A DNA stretch of 64,000 nt from Acidiferrobacteraceae bacterium (GCA_002721105.1 PBJL01000017.1:41155-105154), one strand, 5' to 3'; positions 47,915 to 57,099 are shown, numbered from the stretch's first letter. The notes: generated by a model not told the origin, from the sequence alone. Numbers and translations are program-made.

Positions 47915-48511
47915 TTAGCTAGCACAGTTCGAATTATCCCAAAATATTCTATTGATTTTTGGTAGGTCGCGTAGCATACGCGCCATTACTCCTATTGGAA
48001 AAGATTCAATATGACCTACAGCTAACACATAATTACCGATATTGCTCTCGTTTTGAATGCGTATGTAATAAGTACCGGTTGGATAAGTTTTAGTGCTCCT
48101 GAAGTTTTGACCTAGTTCAGGGCCTACCCAGTACCATTTTCTACCAAATTCCTCAAACCATGGCCACCACTCGAAATTATCCCCGGTCGCTGTCTCCAAT
48201 ATTTGAAAGTTAGAGTCAAGAACATCAAGTGAGAATGTTCTTCCCACCGAGGCACAGGAATCTAATTTAGGCTTAGTTAAACCTGCATAAAAATCAAATT
48301 CTTTATCACTTATGATGCGATAAATATGCGGTTCCCCAACTAGGCGAGAGTATATTGCCTTGGAAATCTCTGGTTTCTCAATCTCGTATGGCATTTCGCG
48401 ACTATGCACATCATTTATTGCCAAGATAGGTTGATGAGAATATGCAGAGTTCGATATAAAAAAAAATACGGAAGCAAGCAATGAAAAAAATATTTTCTTA
48501 GTCATGATCAT
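47915..48511 (-). CDS. Exported protein of unknown function
   Basis: A 198-residue protein with a clear signal peptide (MTKKIFFSLLASVFFFISNSAYS, cleavage likely before HQP). I do not recognise the mature part. It looks beta-rich, has a WWPWFEEFGRKWYWVGPELGQNF aromatic stretch, and GTYYIRIQNESNIGNYVLAVG resembles the last strands of a PPC-like (pre-peptidase C-terminal) beta-sandwich. Only two cysteines lie in the mature protein (SCAS and the near-terminal NCAS), which could pair in the periplasm. ATG 48511 or 48505 are both possible starts. It is divergent from the flavoprotein gene. Confidence 0.65.
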   Translation of the reverse strand: MIMTKKIFFSLLASVFFFISNSAYSHQPILAINDVHSREMPYEIEKPEISKAIYSRLVGEPHIYRIISDKEFDFYAGLTKPKLDSCASVGRTFSLDVLDSNFQILETATGDNFEWWPWFEEFGRKWYWVGPELGQNFRSTKTYPTGTYYIRIQNESNIGNYVLAVGHIESFPIGVMARMLRDLPKINRIFWDNSNCAS

Positions 48512-48687
48512 ATTATATTAGGTAAAATATAAAATCTATGTGAACATTTCTACGAAATTATTCCTAAAATTCATCAATAAAATAAATACGGGTCAAAGAA
48601 ATTGAATATATGTGCGCACTTAGATTATTTAAAGACTATTGTATCTTAATGATACTTTCTCATAAGTGGTAATTTCGGGAGAGCGTA

Positions 48688-49923
48688 ATGGCCCATTCTA
48701 GCATTGTTGTTTTAGGCGGCGGTCAGGCAGCTGCCAACGCCATTAAGGGAATTCGCAGTATAGACGCCAAATCACCTGTAAGTTTGGTGTCAGAAGAGAA
48801 TTATTTACCCTATGAGCGTCCACCTCTATCAAAAAAATATATTCTTGGAACAAAAACTCTGGATTCCTGTGAATTTTTCCCCTCAGACTTTTATAGTGGA
48901 AACGATGTGGCTTTATTTTTAGGCTCCAAAGTTACAAATGTTGACCTTGCTACCCACCGCCTTGAGTTTGAGGATAGAGCTTCTTTGCCTTTTGATAAGT
49001 TGGTGATTGCAACCGGTAGTAAGAATCGTAGGCTTCAAATTCGTGACCTGCCGGATGATGCAGTTCTTTATTTGAGAAATAGGGATGATGCTGAAAGGAT
49101 TGTTGAAAAAGCGAAAGCTAGTAGACACATTGTAATTATTGGTGGTGGATTTATCGGTTTGGAGCTAGCTGCTTCTCTGACATCGATCCAGAAACATATC
49201 ACAGTAATTGAAGCTAGTAACCGCTTGATGAGTCGATCTATTCCAACGGAGATTTCGTCACTCATCGGACAAAAGCATGAAGAAAGAGGTGTGGAGTTCC
49301 GTCTTGACACAAAGGTGGTATCGGGAGCCGTCGATAATTCTAGGTATTCACTGGAATTAAGCGATGGCAGCCAACTGTCATGCGATATGGTGATTGGGGG
49401 AGTTGGCGTAGAACCAAACTTAGACGCCATGGATAATAAGCTAATTGAAAAAGAAAATGGAATAAGAACAGACGAGTACGGAAAAACCTCAGTTGAGGGT
49501 GTGTATGCAGCAGGAGACGTAGCAAACTTTTGGCACCCACTTTACGAATCCTTTATTCGATTAGAGTCTTTTAAGCATGCCCAGAATCATGGCATTAATT
49601 CAGGAAAGAATGCTGTGGGAGCGAATTTAATATATGATGATGTCCCATGGATGTGGTCAGATCAATATGATTTGAATATTCAACTTTCAGGAATTGTTAG
49701 CAATTATGATGAGTGTGTTAGTCGTGGTGATTCTCTCGTTGATGGATTGATTTATTTTTATTTGAAAAAAGGTACCATCAAGGGAGCATGCGGAGTATCT
49801 GTTGGGCCTAAAATAGGACGAGTTATCAGGGCTTCTGGTATGCTATCAGCCTCCAAAATAGTGGTTGACATTGATATACTAAAAAATCCCAAGTCAAATC
49901 TAAAAGAACTTTTTCCTAACTAG
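48688..49923 (+). CDS. FAD/NAD(P)-dependent ferredoxin reductase-type oxidoreductase
   Basis: A 411-residue two-dinucleotide-binding flavoprotein like the reductase components of oxygenases (rubredoxin/putidaredoxin reductase family). VVLGGGQAAANA at the N terminus binds FAD, YERPPLSKKYI follows, IIGGGFIGLELAASL near 150-165 binds NAD(P)H, and GVYAAGDVANFWHP is the second FAD site. There is a good GGGAG ribosome site ahead of ATG 48688. No oxygenase or ferredoxin gene is next to it, so its electron acceptor is unknown. It converges with the CitE-like gene. Confidence 0.88.
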   Translation: MAHSSIVVLGGGQAAANAIKGIRSIDAKSPVSLVSEENYLPYERPPLSKKYILGTKTLDSCEFFPSDFYSGNDVALFLGSKVTNVDLATHRLEFEDRASLPFDKLVIATGSKNRRLQIRDLPDDAVLYLRNRDDAERIVEKAKASRHIVIIGGGFIGLELAASLTSIQKHITVIEASNRLMSRSIPTEISSLIGQKHEERGVEFRLDTKVVSGAVDNSRYSLELSDGSQLSCDMVIGGVGVEPNLDAMDNKLIEKENGIRTDEYGKTSVEGVYAAGDVANFWHPLYESFIRLESFKHAQNHGINSGKNAVGANLIYDDVPWMWSDQYDLNIQLSGIVSNYDECVSRGDSLVDGLIYFYLKKGTIKGACGVSVGPKIGRVIRASGMLSASKIVVDIDILKNPKSNLKELFPN

Positions 49924-49955
49924 ATTCCGAGAAATTTTCCACAAACGAATTTATG

Positions 49956-50813
49956 CTAGCTCTTCATTTTGTTTGAGATGGATAGAATGCGCTGCATGTC
50001 TCTTATAACGGGCTTTTCGATGAGCTTGCCATTTATCACAGTGAGACCGCCATTTACAGCTTGATAGGCCTTTAACACTTTTTCAGCATTAGCAACTTCA
50101 GCATCTGAAGGCGTAAAAATATCATTTATAGTTGGAATTTGGCTCGGATGTATGGCTCCTTTGCCAACATAACCCAAGTTTTTTGCCAGAGTTGCCTCTT
50201 TTTTCAGTTCGTCCTGGCTATTCAGATCCATAAATGGAACATCAATTACGTCAAGTCCTTTACTTGCTGCGGCATGAACAACTCGAGAACGCGCATAAAT
50301 TAGTGGCTCCCATGAGCTGTGACACCGCAGCTCGGCAGCCATGTCTATGCCACCGAAGAAAAGAGCATCAATTCGGTTACTAGCATGGGCGATATCGTAA
50401 GCTCTTTCAAGCCCTTGATTAGTTTCAATAATCACATGAAGTCGTATGTCCTTTTTATTTTCAGTCAATAAATCGTCTAATAGGCAAATTTCTTCAGGCG
50501 TTTTTACTTTAGGCACCATAATTGAGGGCGGCGGCTTTGCGGTGGCAAGGATAGCTTGTATATCAAATAAACCTTCCTTAGATTGAAGGCTGTTAATTCG
50601 AATGACATACTCGATGGCATCACTCATGGATTGATCATTAAACAAGGCTAGAGCATTTTCTCTAGCGAAATCTTTTTCTTGGAGCGGAATCGCATCTTCT
50701 AACTCAACACAAACAATATCTGCTCCTGAATTACATGCTTTTTGGAATAGCTCTATTCGGTTTCCAGGGCAAAAGATAAAACTTCTACGAGATCTTATTG
50801 AGCGTGAATTCAT
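49956..50813 (-). CDS. CitE-like HpcH/HpaI aldolase (acyl-CoA lyase family)
   Basis: A 285-residue TIM-barrel lyase of the CitE/malyl-CoA/citramalyl-CoA lyase family. RRSFIFCPGNRIELFQKA at the N terminus, CVELEDAIPLQEKD (metal-binding acidic pair), RINSLQS, VPKVKTPEEI, IIETNQGLERAYDIA and KGAIHPSQI near the end are conserved. It has no CitD/CitF partners, so it is a stand-alone CitE-like enzyme acting on a CoA ester such as malyl- or citramalyl-CoA. It is the last gene of a leftward set, 23 bases after the DmdA-like gene. Confidence 0.86.
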   Translation of the reverse strand: MNSRSIRSRRSFIFCPGNRIELFQKACNSGADIVCVELEDAIPLQEKDFARENALALFNDQSMSDAIEYVIRINSLQSKEGLFDIQAILATAKPPPSIMVPKVKTPEEICLLDDLLTENKKDIRLHVIIETNQGLERAYDIAHASNRIDALFFGGIDMAAELRCHSSWEPLIYARSRVVHAAASKGLDVIDVPFMDLNSQDELKKEATLAKNLGYVGKGAIHPSQIPTINDIFTPSDAEVANAEKVLKAYQAVNGGLTVINGKLIEKPVIRDMQRILSISNKMKS

Positions 50814-50836
50814 ATGAATGAAAAAGAATATATTGA

Positions 50837-51937
50837 TTAGATCCAGAATTGTTGTTGGACCGTGGAATTATATATTTTATCTTTGGTTTCTAATCTTAGC
50901 TGGGTTCCAGTATTCCAATGGCTTTCATTGATCATACCAATAGCTACGTTGATTTCGAAATCGGGTGACCAAGCAACTGAAGATATCACTCCAGCATTGT
51001 TACCATCACTATCTTTTAGTAAAAGATAGGTATCGGTTCCAGAAATTTGTGGGCCATCGATTGCCACGGGCCTAATTTGGCGCTCAGGATGTTGTTTCAA
51101 TCTCAATGCTTTTAAACCAAGACATTGTTTATTATGATCAAGGTTAAAACACCATCCAAGCCCGGCCTCAAACGGAGTATGGGTTCTATTCATATCTGTG
51201 CCGTAGGATAACAGACCAGCTTCTATGCGTTCGATTGGATTAGGGCAACCAGCTCGGACATCGAGGTCTCTACCGGCTTCGAAAAGTATATCCCATAGAG
51301 TTTCTGCGTTATGCGTGCCATCTAGATAAATTTCATAGCCATCTTGATGGGACCAACCAGTTCTACAAATTATCATTTGTTGGTCATTGAATTCTATTAT
51401 TTTATACCTAAAATATTTAATGTCTGAGATATTTTTGCCAAAAACTTTTTCGATTAAATTTTTTGATTTAGGTCCTTGGATAGCAAGAGGATAAACGTTG
51501 GGTTCAAATACCTTTACATCTAAACCAAATCCGTATGCCAAACCTTTAAAATAGTAGAGCATATCGCTATCCGCTATAGAAACCCAGTATCGTTCATCAC
51601 TCAGTTTAATAACAATCGGATCATTCAGCATATACCCGGCGTCATCAACGATGGGTATATAGCAACATTGATCTTTATTCATTCGCGATAGGTCACGAGG
51701 TGTAGTGAGTTGCAGTAAATGAAGGGCATCCTGGCCTATAATTTCAACCTGACGCTGACACGATACATCCCATAGTTGGACCGCCTTCTTGAGATGTGAG
51801 TAATCTTTTTCTATAGATTCAAAGTAGGAGGGAAGGAGCATATGATTGTACACTGTATACGCTTTCACCCCGTTAGCCTCTACTTTTTTTGTGAACGGGG
51901 TATTTCGAATTCGAATAGAGGGTGTTAAGTATCGCAT
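50837..51937 (-). CDS. dmdA: GcvT-family aminomethyltransferase, probable DMSP demethylase (DmdA-like)
   Basis: A 366-residue folate-binding protein of the GcvT family. The N-terminal region (RIRNTPFTKKV, AYTVYNHMLLPSYF, HLKKAVQLWDVS) and QGPKSKNLIEKVFG, GCPNPIERIEAGLLSYG are much closer to what I recall of Pelagibacter DmdA than to glycine-cleavage GcvT. DmdA moves a methyl group from DMSP to tetrahydrofolate, giving methylmercaptopropionate. Neither dmdB, dmdC, dmdD nor acuI is seen nearby, so a related GcvT-like demethylase with another substrate remains possible. It lies between an EthD-like gene and the CitE-like gene, all leftward. Confidence 0.72.
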   Translation of the reverse strand: MRYLTPSIRIRNTPFTKKVEANGVKAYTVYNHMLLPSYFESIEKDYSHLKKAVQLWDVSCQRQVEIIGQDALHLLQLTTPRDLSRMNKDQCCYIPIVDDAGYMLNDPIVIKLSDERYWVSIADSDMLYYFKGLAYGFGLDVKVFEPNVYPLAIQGPKSKNLIEKVFGKNISDIKYFRYKIIEFNDQQMIICRTGWSHQDGYEIYLDGTHNAETLWDILFEAGRDLDVRAGCPNPIERIEAGLLSYGTDMNRTHTPFEAGLGWCFNLDHNKQCLGLKALRLKQHPERQIRPVAIDGPQISGTDTYLLLKDSDGNNAGVISSVAWSPDFEINVAIGMINESHWNTGTQLRLETKDKIYNSTVQQQFWI

Positions 51938-52003
51938 GGATTTTTTCTTAGGTTAGTCCGAGCTATCAAAGAGGAGAGTTCTCATTTATTTTGCCTCATC
52001 TTG

Positions 52004-52324
52004 TTATATTTCTGGGATGAGTACTTCGCCTATTAGAAATTGAGGATCAGTCAATAGTTTAAGATTTTCCTCAAGTTTTTTTTGTACCCCAGGCTCGTAG
52101 AAACCTTTTTTAAAACTTTCCACATCTGCCCAATCAACAGTTGTCATAAAACGGTACGGAGAATCTCGATTCGCAGGCCAAGCAGAATTAATCTTGGTGA
52201 AAGTTGTAGCAATGACGCCAAACATATTACTATTAGAAGCCTGATGTTCAGTCATTCGCCATTTTAAAAAGTCGGCTTCATCGACCTCTGGCTTGAGCTT
52301 GTACAAAACGGTTAGTCTAATCAT
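52004..52324 (-). CDS. EthD-like small dimeric alpha/beta-barrel protein
   Basis: A 106-residue protein from ATG 52324 (MIRLTVLYKLKPEV), with AGAGG five bases upstream in its direction. The frame extends to 52408 but that would overlap the oxidoreductase gene and add a non-family leader. The EADFLKWRMTEHQA and PYRFMTTVDWADVESFKKGF segments match the EthD family (PF07110), small ferredoxin-like-fold proteins often found in catabolic operons as enzymes or accessory proteins. Its own reaction is not known. It lies between an MDR oxidoreductase and the DmdA-like gene. Confidence 0.75.
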   Translation of the reverse strand: MIRLTVLYKLKPEVDEADFLKWRMTEHQASNSNMFGVIATTFTKINSAWPANRDSPYRFMTTVDWADVESFKKGFYEPGVQKKLEENLKLLTDPQFLIGEVLIPEI

Positions 52325-52397
52325 CGTAACCTCTGTTAAAAATAAGAAATGAATGGAAGTATTGGATAAGTTTTGATAGTGCTTGATGCAGTCTGCC

Positions 52398-53426
52398 TCA
52401 AACTTCAACTACTATCTTACCAAACTGCTGATTACTTTCCATTCTTTTATGAGCATCGACAGATTTTTCTAATCCTTGAAAAATGCTATCGATTATTGGA
52501 ACAAAAATACCGTTTGACAGTCTTGCGTATACATACTGATGAGCTTTTTCTAGGAGAGTTGGCCGTCGTGTAACATCATACAGGCTATAAAATTTAATGC
52601 TAATTCGTTTTGTTAGAGCTGCTAATGCGGTAAAGCTCACGTTTTGTGAATTGAGATTACCATAGCATACTATTCGAGCTTCCGGAGCTGCAATATCTAA
52701 AAGATTATTGGAGGTTGCACCGGAAACAGGATCGTAAATTACGCTTACTCCCTTTCCATTTGTGATATCCATCACCGCGCTTACAAAATCGTCATTTTCA
52801 GAGTTTAGCGCATAGTCAGCTCCTACATCTTTCAGTCGATCAATTTTATCCTTTGAACGTGTTGTTGCGATCACTGTAGCACCCGAATCTTTAGACAACT
52901 GAATACCGCCGAGAGCAGCGCTGCTGCTACCTGCAGTGATTAATACCGTATCGTTATTTGTTAAGGACGCATTATGAATTAAACCTCCCCATGCAGTTAG
53001 GTATTGCATCCAACTTGCAGCACTTTGGGTAGACGTTATATTGTCTGGTACTCGCACGACTGCCTCTACAGGAACTGTTACGGATTCCCCATAGCAACCG
53101 TACTTTCCTGTCTCGTTTTTCCAGTATCCAAATTCATCAGCTAGTGCAAAGGGAATAACTGCAACTTTTTGGCCCAGTGAATAGTCGACGATATCACTTC
53201 CTATGGCAGCTATTGTGCCCGAGCCTTCACCTCCAAGACGACAAGGGAAAATAGGGTCAAAAGCATATACGCCTTGGCGCAACATACATTCCGCACGGTT
53301 TAATCCGAAAGCTTTAATACTGATATTGACTTCAGTCGGTAATGGTTTTTGATCCAAACAATCATCGATTTGTAGAACCTCAGGGGGTCCAGTTCTGTAA
53401 AATTGTATAATTTTTGAAGTAGTCAT
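52398..53426 (-). CDS. Zinc-independent MDR oxidoreductase (quinone oxidoreductase/zeta-crystallin-like)
   Basis: A 342-residue medium-chain dehydrogenase/reductase. The GroES-like N-terminal half (AFGLNRAECMLRQGVY, GGEGSGTIAAIGSDI) is followed by a Rossmann domain with VLITAGSSSAALGGIQLSK. No catalytic or structural zinc cysteine set is visible, which fits NADPH-dependent quinone reductases or enoyl reductases. It does not look like AcuI, the acryloyl-CoA reductase of DMSP cleavage, which belongs to another MDR branch. It is the first gene of the leftward set that includes EthD, DmdA-like and CitE-like genes. Confidence 0.82.
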   Translation of the reverse strand: MTTSKIIQFYRTGPPEVLQIDDCLDQKPLPTEVNISIKAFGLNRAECMLRQGVYAFDPIFPCRLGGEGSGTIAAIGSDIVDYSLGQKVAVIPFALADEFGYWKNETGKYGCYGESVTVPVEAVVRVPDNITSTQSAASWMQYLTAWGGLIHNASLTNNDTVLITAGSSSAALGGIQLSKDSGATVIATTRSKDKIDRLKDVGADYALNSENDDFVSAVMDITNGKGVSVIYDPVSGATSNNLLDIAAPEARIVCYGNLNSQNVSFTALAALTKRISIKFYSLYDVTRRPTLLEKAHQYVYARLSNGIFVPIIDSIFQGLEKSVDAHKRMESNQQFGKIVVEV

Positions 53427-53673
53427 ATTTTGCCATCTCCATTGGTTAAAGCTAGTAAATAAACATATTTAACGTACGCATTATTCTGGGCACTGAGATA
53501 TGGTATGGATTTGAGTCTCTTGAATATTGGAACGATTAATTGTTATTAAATTGATGATATATACTAATCCTCTAATTAAACAAGTTTACAACGATCTGCG
53601 TGTTGTACACTAGAGCAGCAGGTAAGGGCCAGAAACCAAATTGGGGCCATAACAAAATTCTTGGGGATCCTTT

Positions 53674-54909
53674 ATGACTAGTATACTTTTCCACGATGTA
53701 CAAATCTGGGATGCTTCTCGCCAAGAACCCGAACCGGGGATGCATGTTTTGATTGAAAATGATCGGATCAAAGAAGTTTCTGATCTTCCTATTTCTATAT
53801 CCGAGGCGCAATTGATTGATGGCAGGAATAAAACTTTGATGCCAGGCCTCATCGATGCCCACTGTCACGTCACCATGACAGAAGTGAATATCAGGCAGTT
53901 GGAAGATGAACCACTAACGTTAATGACGGCAGAGGCTTCACAAGTACTCCGAGGCATGTTAATGCGAGGCTTTACATCTATACGAGATTTGGCCGGTGCT
54001 GATTGGGGTATAGCTGAAGCCGTAGAAAGAAAGTTGCTTGTTGGACCGAGAGTGTTTTTTGCGGGGAGAGCTCTCACTCAAACTGGAGGCCATGGAGATT
54101 TCCGTCGCCGTACACAAGGGTTGGAACCATGTGGATGTGGTAATGCACTATCTCACTCCGCAGTGATAGCTGATGGCGTTGCAGAAGTTCGTCGGGCCGC
54201 GCGAGAAGAATTAAGAAAAGGAGCTACTCAGATCAAGGTGATGGTATCTGGCGGAGTTGCCTCTCCATATGATCCAATAGATAACAAACAGTACTCAACC
54301 GAAGAACTTAAAGCCATAGTAGAGGAAGCAAACTCATGGAACACTTATGTTGCTGCGCATTCCTATACACCTCGGTCATCTCAACATGCGGTTGAGTGCG
54401 GTGTCCGAACTATAGAGCATGGTAATCTTATCGATGCAGAGACCGCTTCGAGTATGGCAAAACATGATGCATTTCTCGTACCAGCCTTAATTACTTATGA
54501 TGCAATGGATAGAAATGGCGCTGCCCTAGGATTACCCACTGCGAGCATTCATAAATTACAAAGAGTCAAAAATGAGGGGTTTAATGCTATTGAACTATGT
54601 CGTCAAGCAGGTGTTAAAGTTGGGTTTGGTACGGACCTGTTAGGCGCTCTTCAATCAGAGCAATCCGAAGGATTTAGAACCCAAAGTGAGGTAGACTCTA
54701 ATCGCGATGTTCTAGTTTCAGCTACTGCGACAAATGCCGAGATATTAAACCGGGAAGACGATTTAGGCTTGATCGGTGTAGGCGCGAAAGCGGATGTTCT
54801 ATTGGTTGGAGGCGATCCTGTAACCAACCTATCATTGTTGGCTAATCCAGATGAGAACCTTTTGTTAATTATGAAAGACGGCGAGATTTATAAAAATATG
54901 GAAGGGTAG
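53674..54909 (+). CDS. Metal-dependent amidohydrolase (Xaa-Pro dipeptidase-like)
   Basis: A 411-residue member of the amidohydrolase superfamily. Metal ligands visible are LIDAHCHVT (His63, His65), a probable carbamylated Lys188 (TQIKVMVSGG), His229 (AAHSYT), His249 (IEHGNLID) and Asp321 (FGTDLLG). This set and the ASPYDPIDNKQYS segment are typical of the Sgx9260/Xaa-Pro-type carboxypeptidase group acting on N-acyl amino acids or dipeptides. GGGGAT precedes ATG 53674. It is rightward and followed by a hairpin; hyuB converges on it. A peptidase role fits the importer nearby. Confidence 0.85.
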   Translation: MTSILFHDVQIWDASRQEPEPGMHVLIENDRIKEVSDLPISISEAQLIDGRNKTLMPGLIDAHCHVTMTEVNIRQLEDEPLTLMTAEASQVLRGMLMRGFTSIRDLAGADWGIAEAVERKLLVGPRVFFAGRALTQTGGHGDFRRRTQGLEPCGCGNALSHSAVIADGVAEVRRAAREELRKGATQIKVMVSGGVASPYDPIDNKQYSTEELKAIVEEANSWNTYVAAHSYTPRSSQHAVECGVRTIEHGNLIDAETASSMAKHDAFLVPALITYDAMDRNGAALGLPTASIHKLQRVKNEGFNAIELCRQAGVKVGFGTDLLGALQSEQSEGFRTQSEVDSNRDVLVSATATNAEILNREDDLGLIGVGAKADVLLVGGDPVTNLSLLANPDENLLLIMKDGEIYKNMEG

Positions 54910-54959
54910 GTGATTTATCGACTGAACGAGTTGTCTGACTGCTCGCTGGAATTAAGCTA

Positions 54960-54989
54960 GCCGCATCTTGTAAAAAAATAAGATGCGGC
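54960..54989. terminator. Bidirectional terminator-like hairpin between convergent genes
   Basis: GCCGCATCTT (54960-54969) is mirrored exactly by AAGATGCGGC (54980-54989), with a 10-base A-rich loop. The 10-bp GC-rich stem sits between the amidohydrolase stop (54909) and the hyuB stop (55028). There is no strong T-run on either side, so it may act as a Rho-related 3' end or stabiliser rather than a classic terminator. Confidence 0.6.
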
Positions 54990-55027
54990 ATGATTTAATT
55001 AACTACAAATAAGTGCGCGATATCAGG

Positions 55028-56770
55028 CTAGGCCGCAGTTTGAATCCCGTCTTTTAATGCATGGGGATAATATTTTTTAGCATGCTCTAACGATATATAG
55101 CCATTTTTCAGATCGTCAGCTACGGCGTCCGCTGATCGTGTATCTGGGGGTCCGTAGCCTCCACCGCCGCCAGTCCGAAACTCTAGCGTGCCACCTTCGG
55201 GAACAAGCAGTCCAGTTTCCTTTTTTACCGGTTTCTCGGTTCCATCTGGTAAAGTGAGAACACCACGATTTGACCTTCCGGGTTCGCCTTTATCAATAGT
55301 CCATGGTTGTGATTTTTGCTGCTCTATAAAAGCGGTAACATAAGAGTCATCCAACATATGGTACGCAATATCGACGCCAAGACCCGATCTGTATGTTCCA
55401 GCTCCGCAGGAATCTTGTGCGAGTTCAAATTTCTCTAATATCCAGGGGCAGCGGGTTTCAAATACTTCGGCAGGAGTGTTCCGTGTGGCCGCTTGCATTG
55501 GGTGCATCATCGCGCTAAGACCGTCACCGTGTGCGCTAGCTCCCTGTCCTCCCATATGTGGAAACCCTTCTACCCACGCTTCTCCGGTGTCTTTATGTGT
55601 TCCCCACCAAACTGCCCCTTCAATATCACCGTCACTTCCGGCGGTGACGTTATTTGGCATTGCTTTAGAAATCGCCTCCCAGATTGCCTCCATTGCTCGC
55701 ATTGCTGGTATGAAGAATAGAAATGTTGGCGCTGGTTTTTCGGCATGAAATAACGTTCCAGGCTTAGAAATCACTTTTAACGGCCTAAAGTGACCTTCAG
55801 ATGCCATATCGCCTCCGTTTGCTAGGTACGTTAACGCCATTCTAGTTGCAGAGACTGTAGTAGCTATCGGGCAGTTTAGCGGCCCTCCAGTAACCGGGGG
55901 TGCCTTTGAGTAATCAACTGTAATATTGGATCCTTTGACTTCAACAGACAATTCAAAAGGGATCTCTTCATCGTCAATTCCATTATTGTCGATTTTACCT
56001 TTTCCCACATAAGTCCCATCGGGGATTTTTTCAAGATATTTTCGAACCACTACCTCGCCATGATCAAACATTCTTTCTGTGCAACGATTAAAATCTTCTT
56101 GACCAAACCGTTCAATAAGTTTGACGAGTCCATTAGCGCCCGCTCTGACACATACGACCAATGCCTCGAGATCGCCTGCTGTGTAACGCGGGAATCTTGA
56201 ATTAGCCAAAAATAAGCGATGCATCTCCTCATTCAATACCCCCGCTTTATAAATTTTTACGGCTGGGTATATTGTTCCTTCCTGGAACACATCCACAGTA
56301 TCAGTACAATAAGGCTCCTTTCCCCCTACATCAGGGAGGTGCGCTTTCGCAGTTGCATAACCTACAATCTCATTGTTCTTAAAAATTGGCATGACCACGG
56401 ATGCATCTTGTTGGTGAGACCCTATTCCGAACGGATCGTTATAAAGAATTACATCGCCGGGTTCCAAATTTTCAACCCCGCCGTTTTCCGCAATGGCGCC
56501 CTCAATGCAAAAATTCATCGTGCCCATAAACATAGGCAGGGTTTGACACTGCGCAAGCATCCGTACGTCCTTATCATATATCGCAGCTGCAAAATCCAAC
56601 ACCTCGTAAATGACAGAAGAAAATGCAGTTCGTACAAGCGAACGCTTCATTTGGTTTGCTGCAACATTTAATGAATGCCTCACAATCTCCGTAGTGATCG
56701 GATCAGCATTAACGCTATCCGCCTGTTTGCTTGCTTGCGCTTCGTAGACATATAGGTCTGATTCGGTCAT
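55028..56770 (-). CDS. hyuB: Hydantoinase B / oxoprolinase family protein
   Basis: A 580-residue protein of the HyuB family (N-methylhydantoinase, 5-oxoprolinase, acetophenone/acetone carboxylase beta-type subunit). DPITTEIVRHSLNVAANQMKR at the N terminus, GDVILYNDPFGIGSHQQDASVV near 105-125 and the glycine-rich TGGGGGYGPPDTRSADAV near the C terminus are characteristic. Such proteins normally pair with HyuA and hydrolyse cyclic amides or carboxylate ketones with ATP. The matching HyuA type begins at 63894 on the other strand, beyond a peptide importer. Substrate is not predictable. Confidence 0.88.
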   Translation of the reverse strand: MTESDLYVYEAQASKQADSVNADPITTEIVRHSLNVAANQMKRSLVRTAFSSVIYEVLDFAAAIYDKDVRMLAQCQTLPMFMGTMNFCIEGAIAENGGVENLEPGDVILYNDPFGIGSHQQDASVVMPIFKNNEIVGYATAKAHLPDVGGKEPYCTDTVDVFQEGTIYPAVKIYKAGVLNEEMHRLFLANSRFPRYTAGDLEALVVCVRAGANGLVKLIERFGQEDFNRCTERMFDHGEVVVRKYLEKIPDGTYVGKGKIDNNGIDDEEIPFELSVEVKGSNITVDYSKAPPVTGGPLNCPIATTVSATRMALTYLANGGDMASEGHFRPLKVISKPGTLFHAEKPAPTFLFFIPAMRAMEAIWEAISKAMPNNVTAGSDGDIEGAVWWGTHKDTGEAWVEGFPHMGGQGASAHGDGLSAMMHPMQAATRNTPAEVFETRCPWILEKFELAQDSCGAGTYRSGLGVDIAYHMLDDSYVTAFIEQQKSQPWTIDKGEPGRSNRGVLTLPDGTEKPVKKETGLLVPEGGTLEFRTGGGGGYGPPDTRSADAVADDLKNGYISLEHAKKYYPHALKDGIQTAA

Positions 56771-57099
56771 CTCGGAGTTCCTGTCATTTTTGTTTCTATG
56801 GGTTTAAGTATGTCTTAGGTGGGTTTTTAGATCAATAACCATCTATTTTTACCGAAAATTAACGTTAATTTGGCAAAAAGCAAGCATTTTTTTGTAAATT
56901 ACGTACAACAAATGTACATGAACGCTACCTTTAGGTAATATAGAATGCATATCAAATAGCAAGGGTTAGAGTTTTCAAATCCCTGCTTTGAGATAGTCTT
57001 ACTTTGCATAACTATCTTTGTTTATATTAAGAGTGAGGTAAGTACTTGAGAACGTTGTGACCCTTTTAGATGAAATAGGATAAATACGGAGGATTTACT
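56771..57099. other. Divergent promoter region between hyuB and the binding-protein gene
   Basis: 329 bases without a gene. It must carry promoters for leftward hyuB and the rightward importer. Three inverted repeats lie within 82 bases (56856-56937, listed separately). TTGCAT at 57004-57009 and TATATT at 57023-57028 are possible promoter parts but are badly spaced. The importer gene has a strong GGAGG ribosome site. No RNA gene or repeat family was seen. Confidence 0.5.
56856..56937. promoter_or_regulatory. Cluster of three inverted repeats, candidate operators
   Basis: First, a 16-base perfect palindrome AAATTAACGTTAATTT at 56856-56871. Second, GTACA (56903-56907) mirrored by TGTAC (56913-56917) around ACAAA. 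Third, TACCT (56926-56930) mirrored by AGGTA (56933-56937) around TT. Together they look like binding sites for one or more dimeric regulators controlling both hyuB and the importer. No regulator gene is adjacent in the window. The repeats are seen directly; the role is inferred. Confidence 0.5.

Noticed and set aside
48641..48655. GTATC/GATAC inverted repeat ahead of the flavoprotein gene
   Set aside because: Five-base arms in AT-rich sequence are expected by chance and no promoter alignment supports an operator.
52398..53426. AcuI acryloyl-CoA reductase next to dmdA
   Set aside because: The N terminus and cofactor region resemble quinone-oxidoreductase MDRs and not AcuI as I recall it.
56219..56671. 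150-residue rightward open frame opposite hyuB
   Set aside because: Contained in a conserved family gene on the other strand; no ribosome site or motif.
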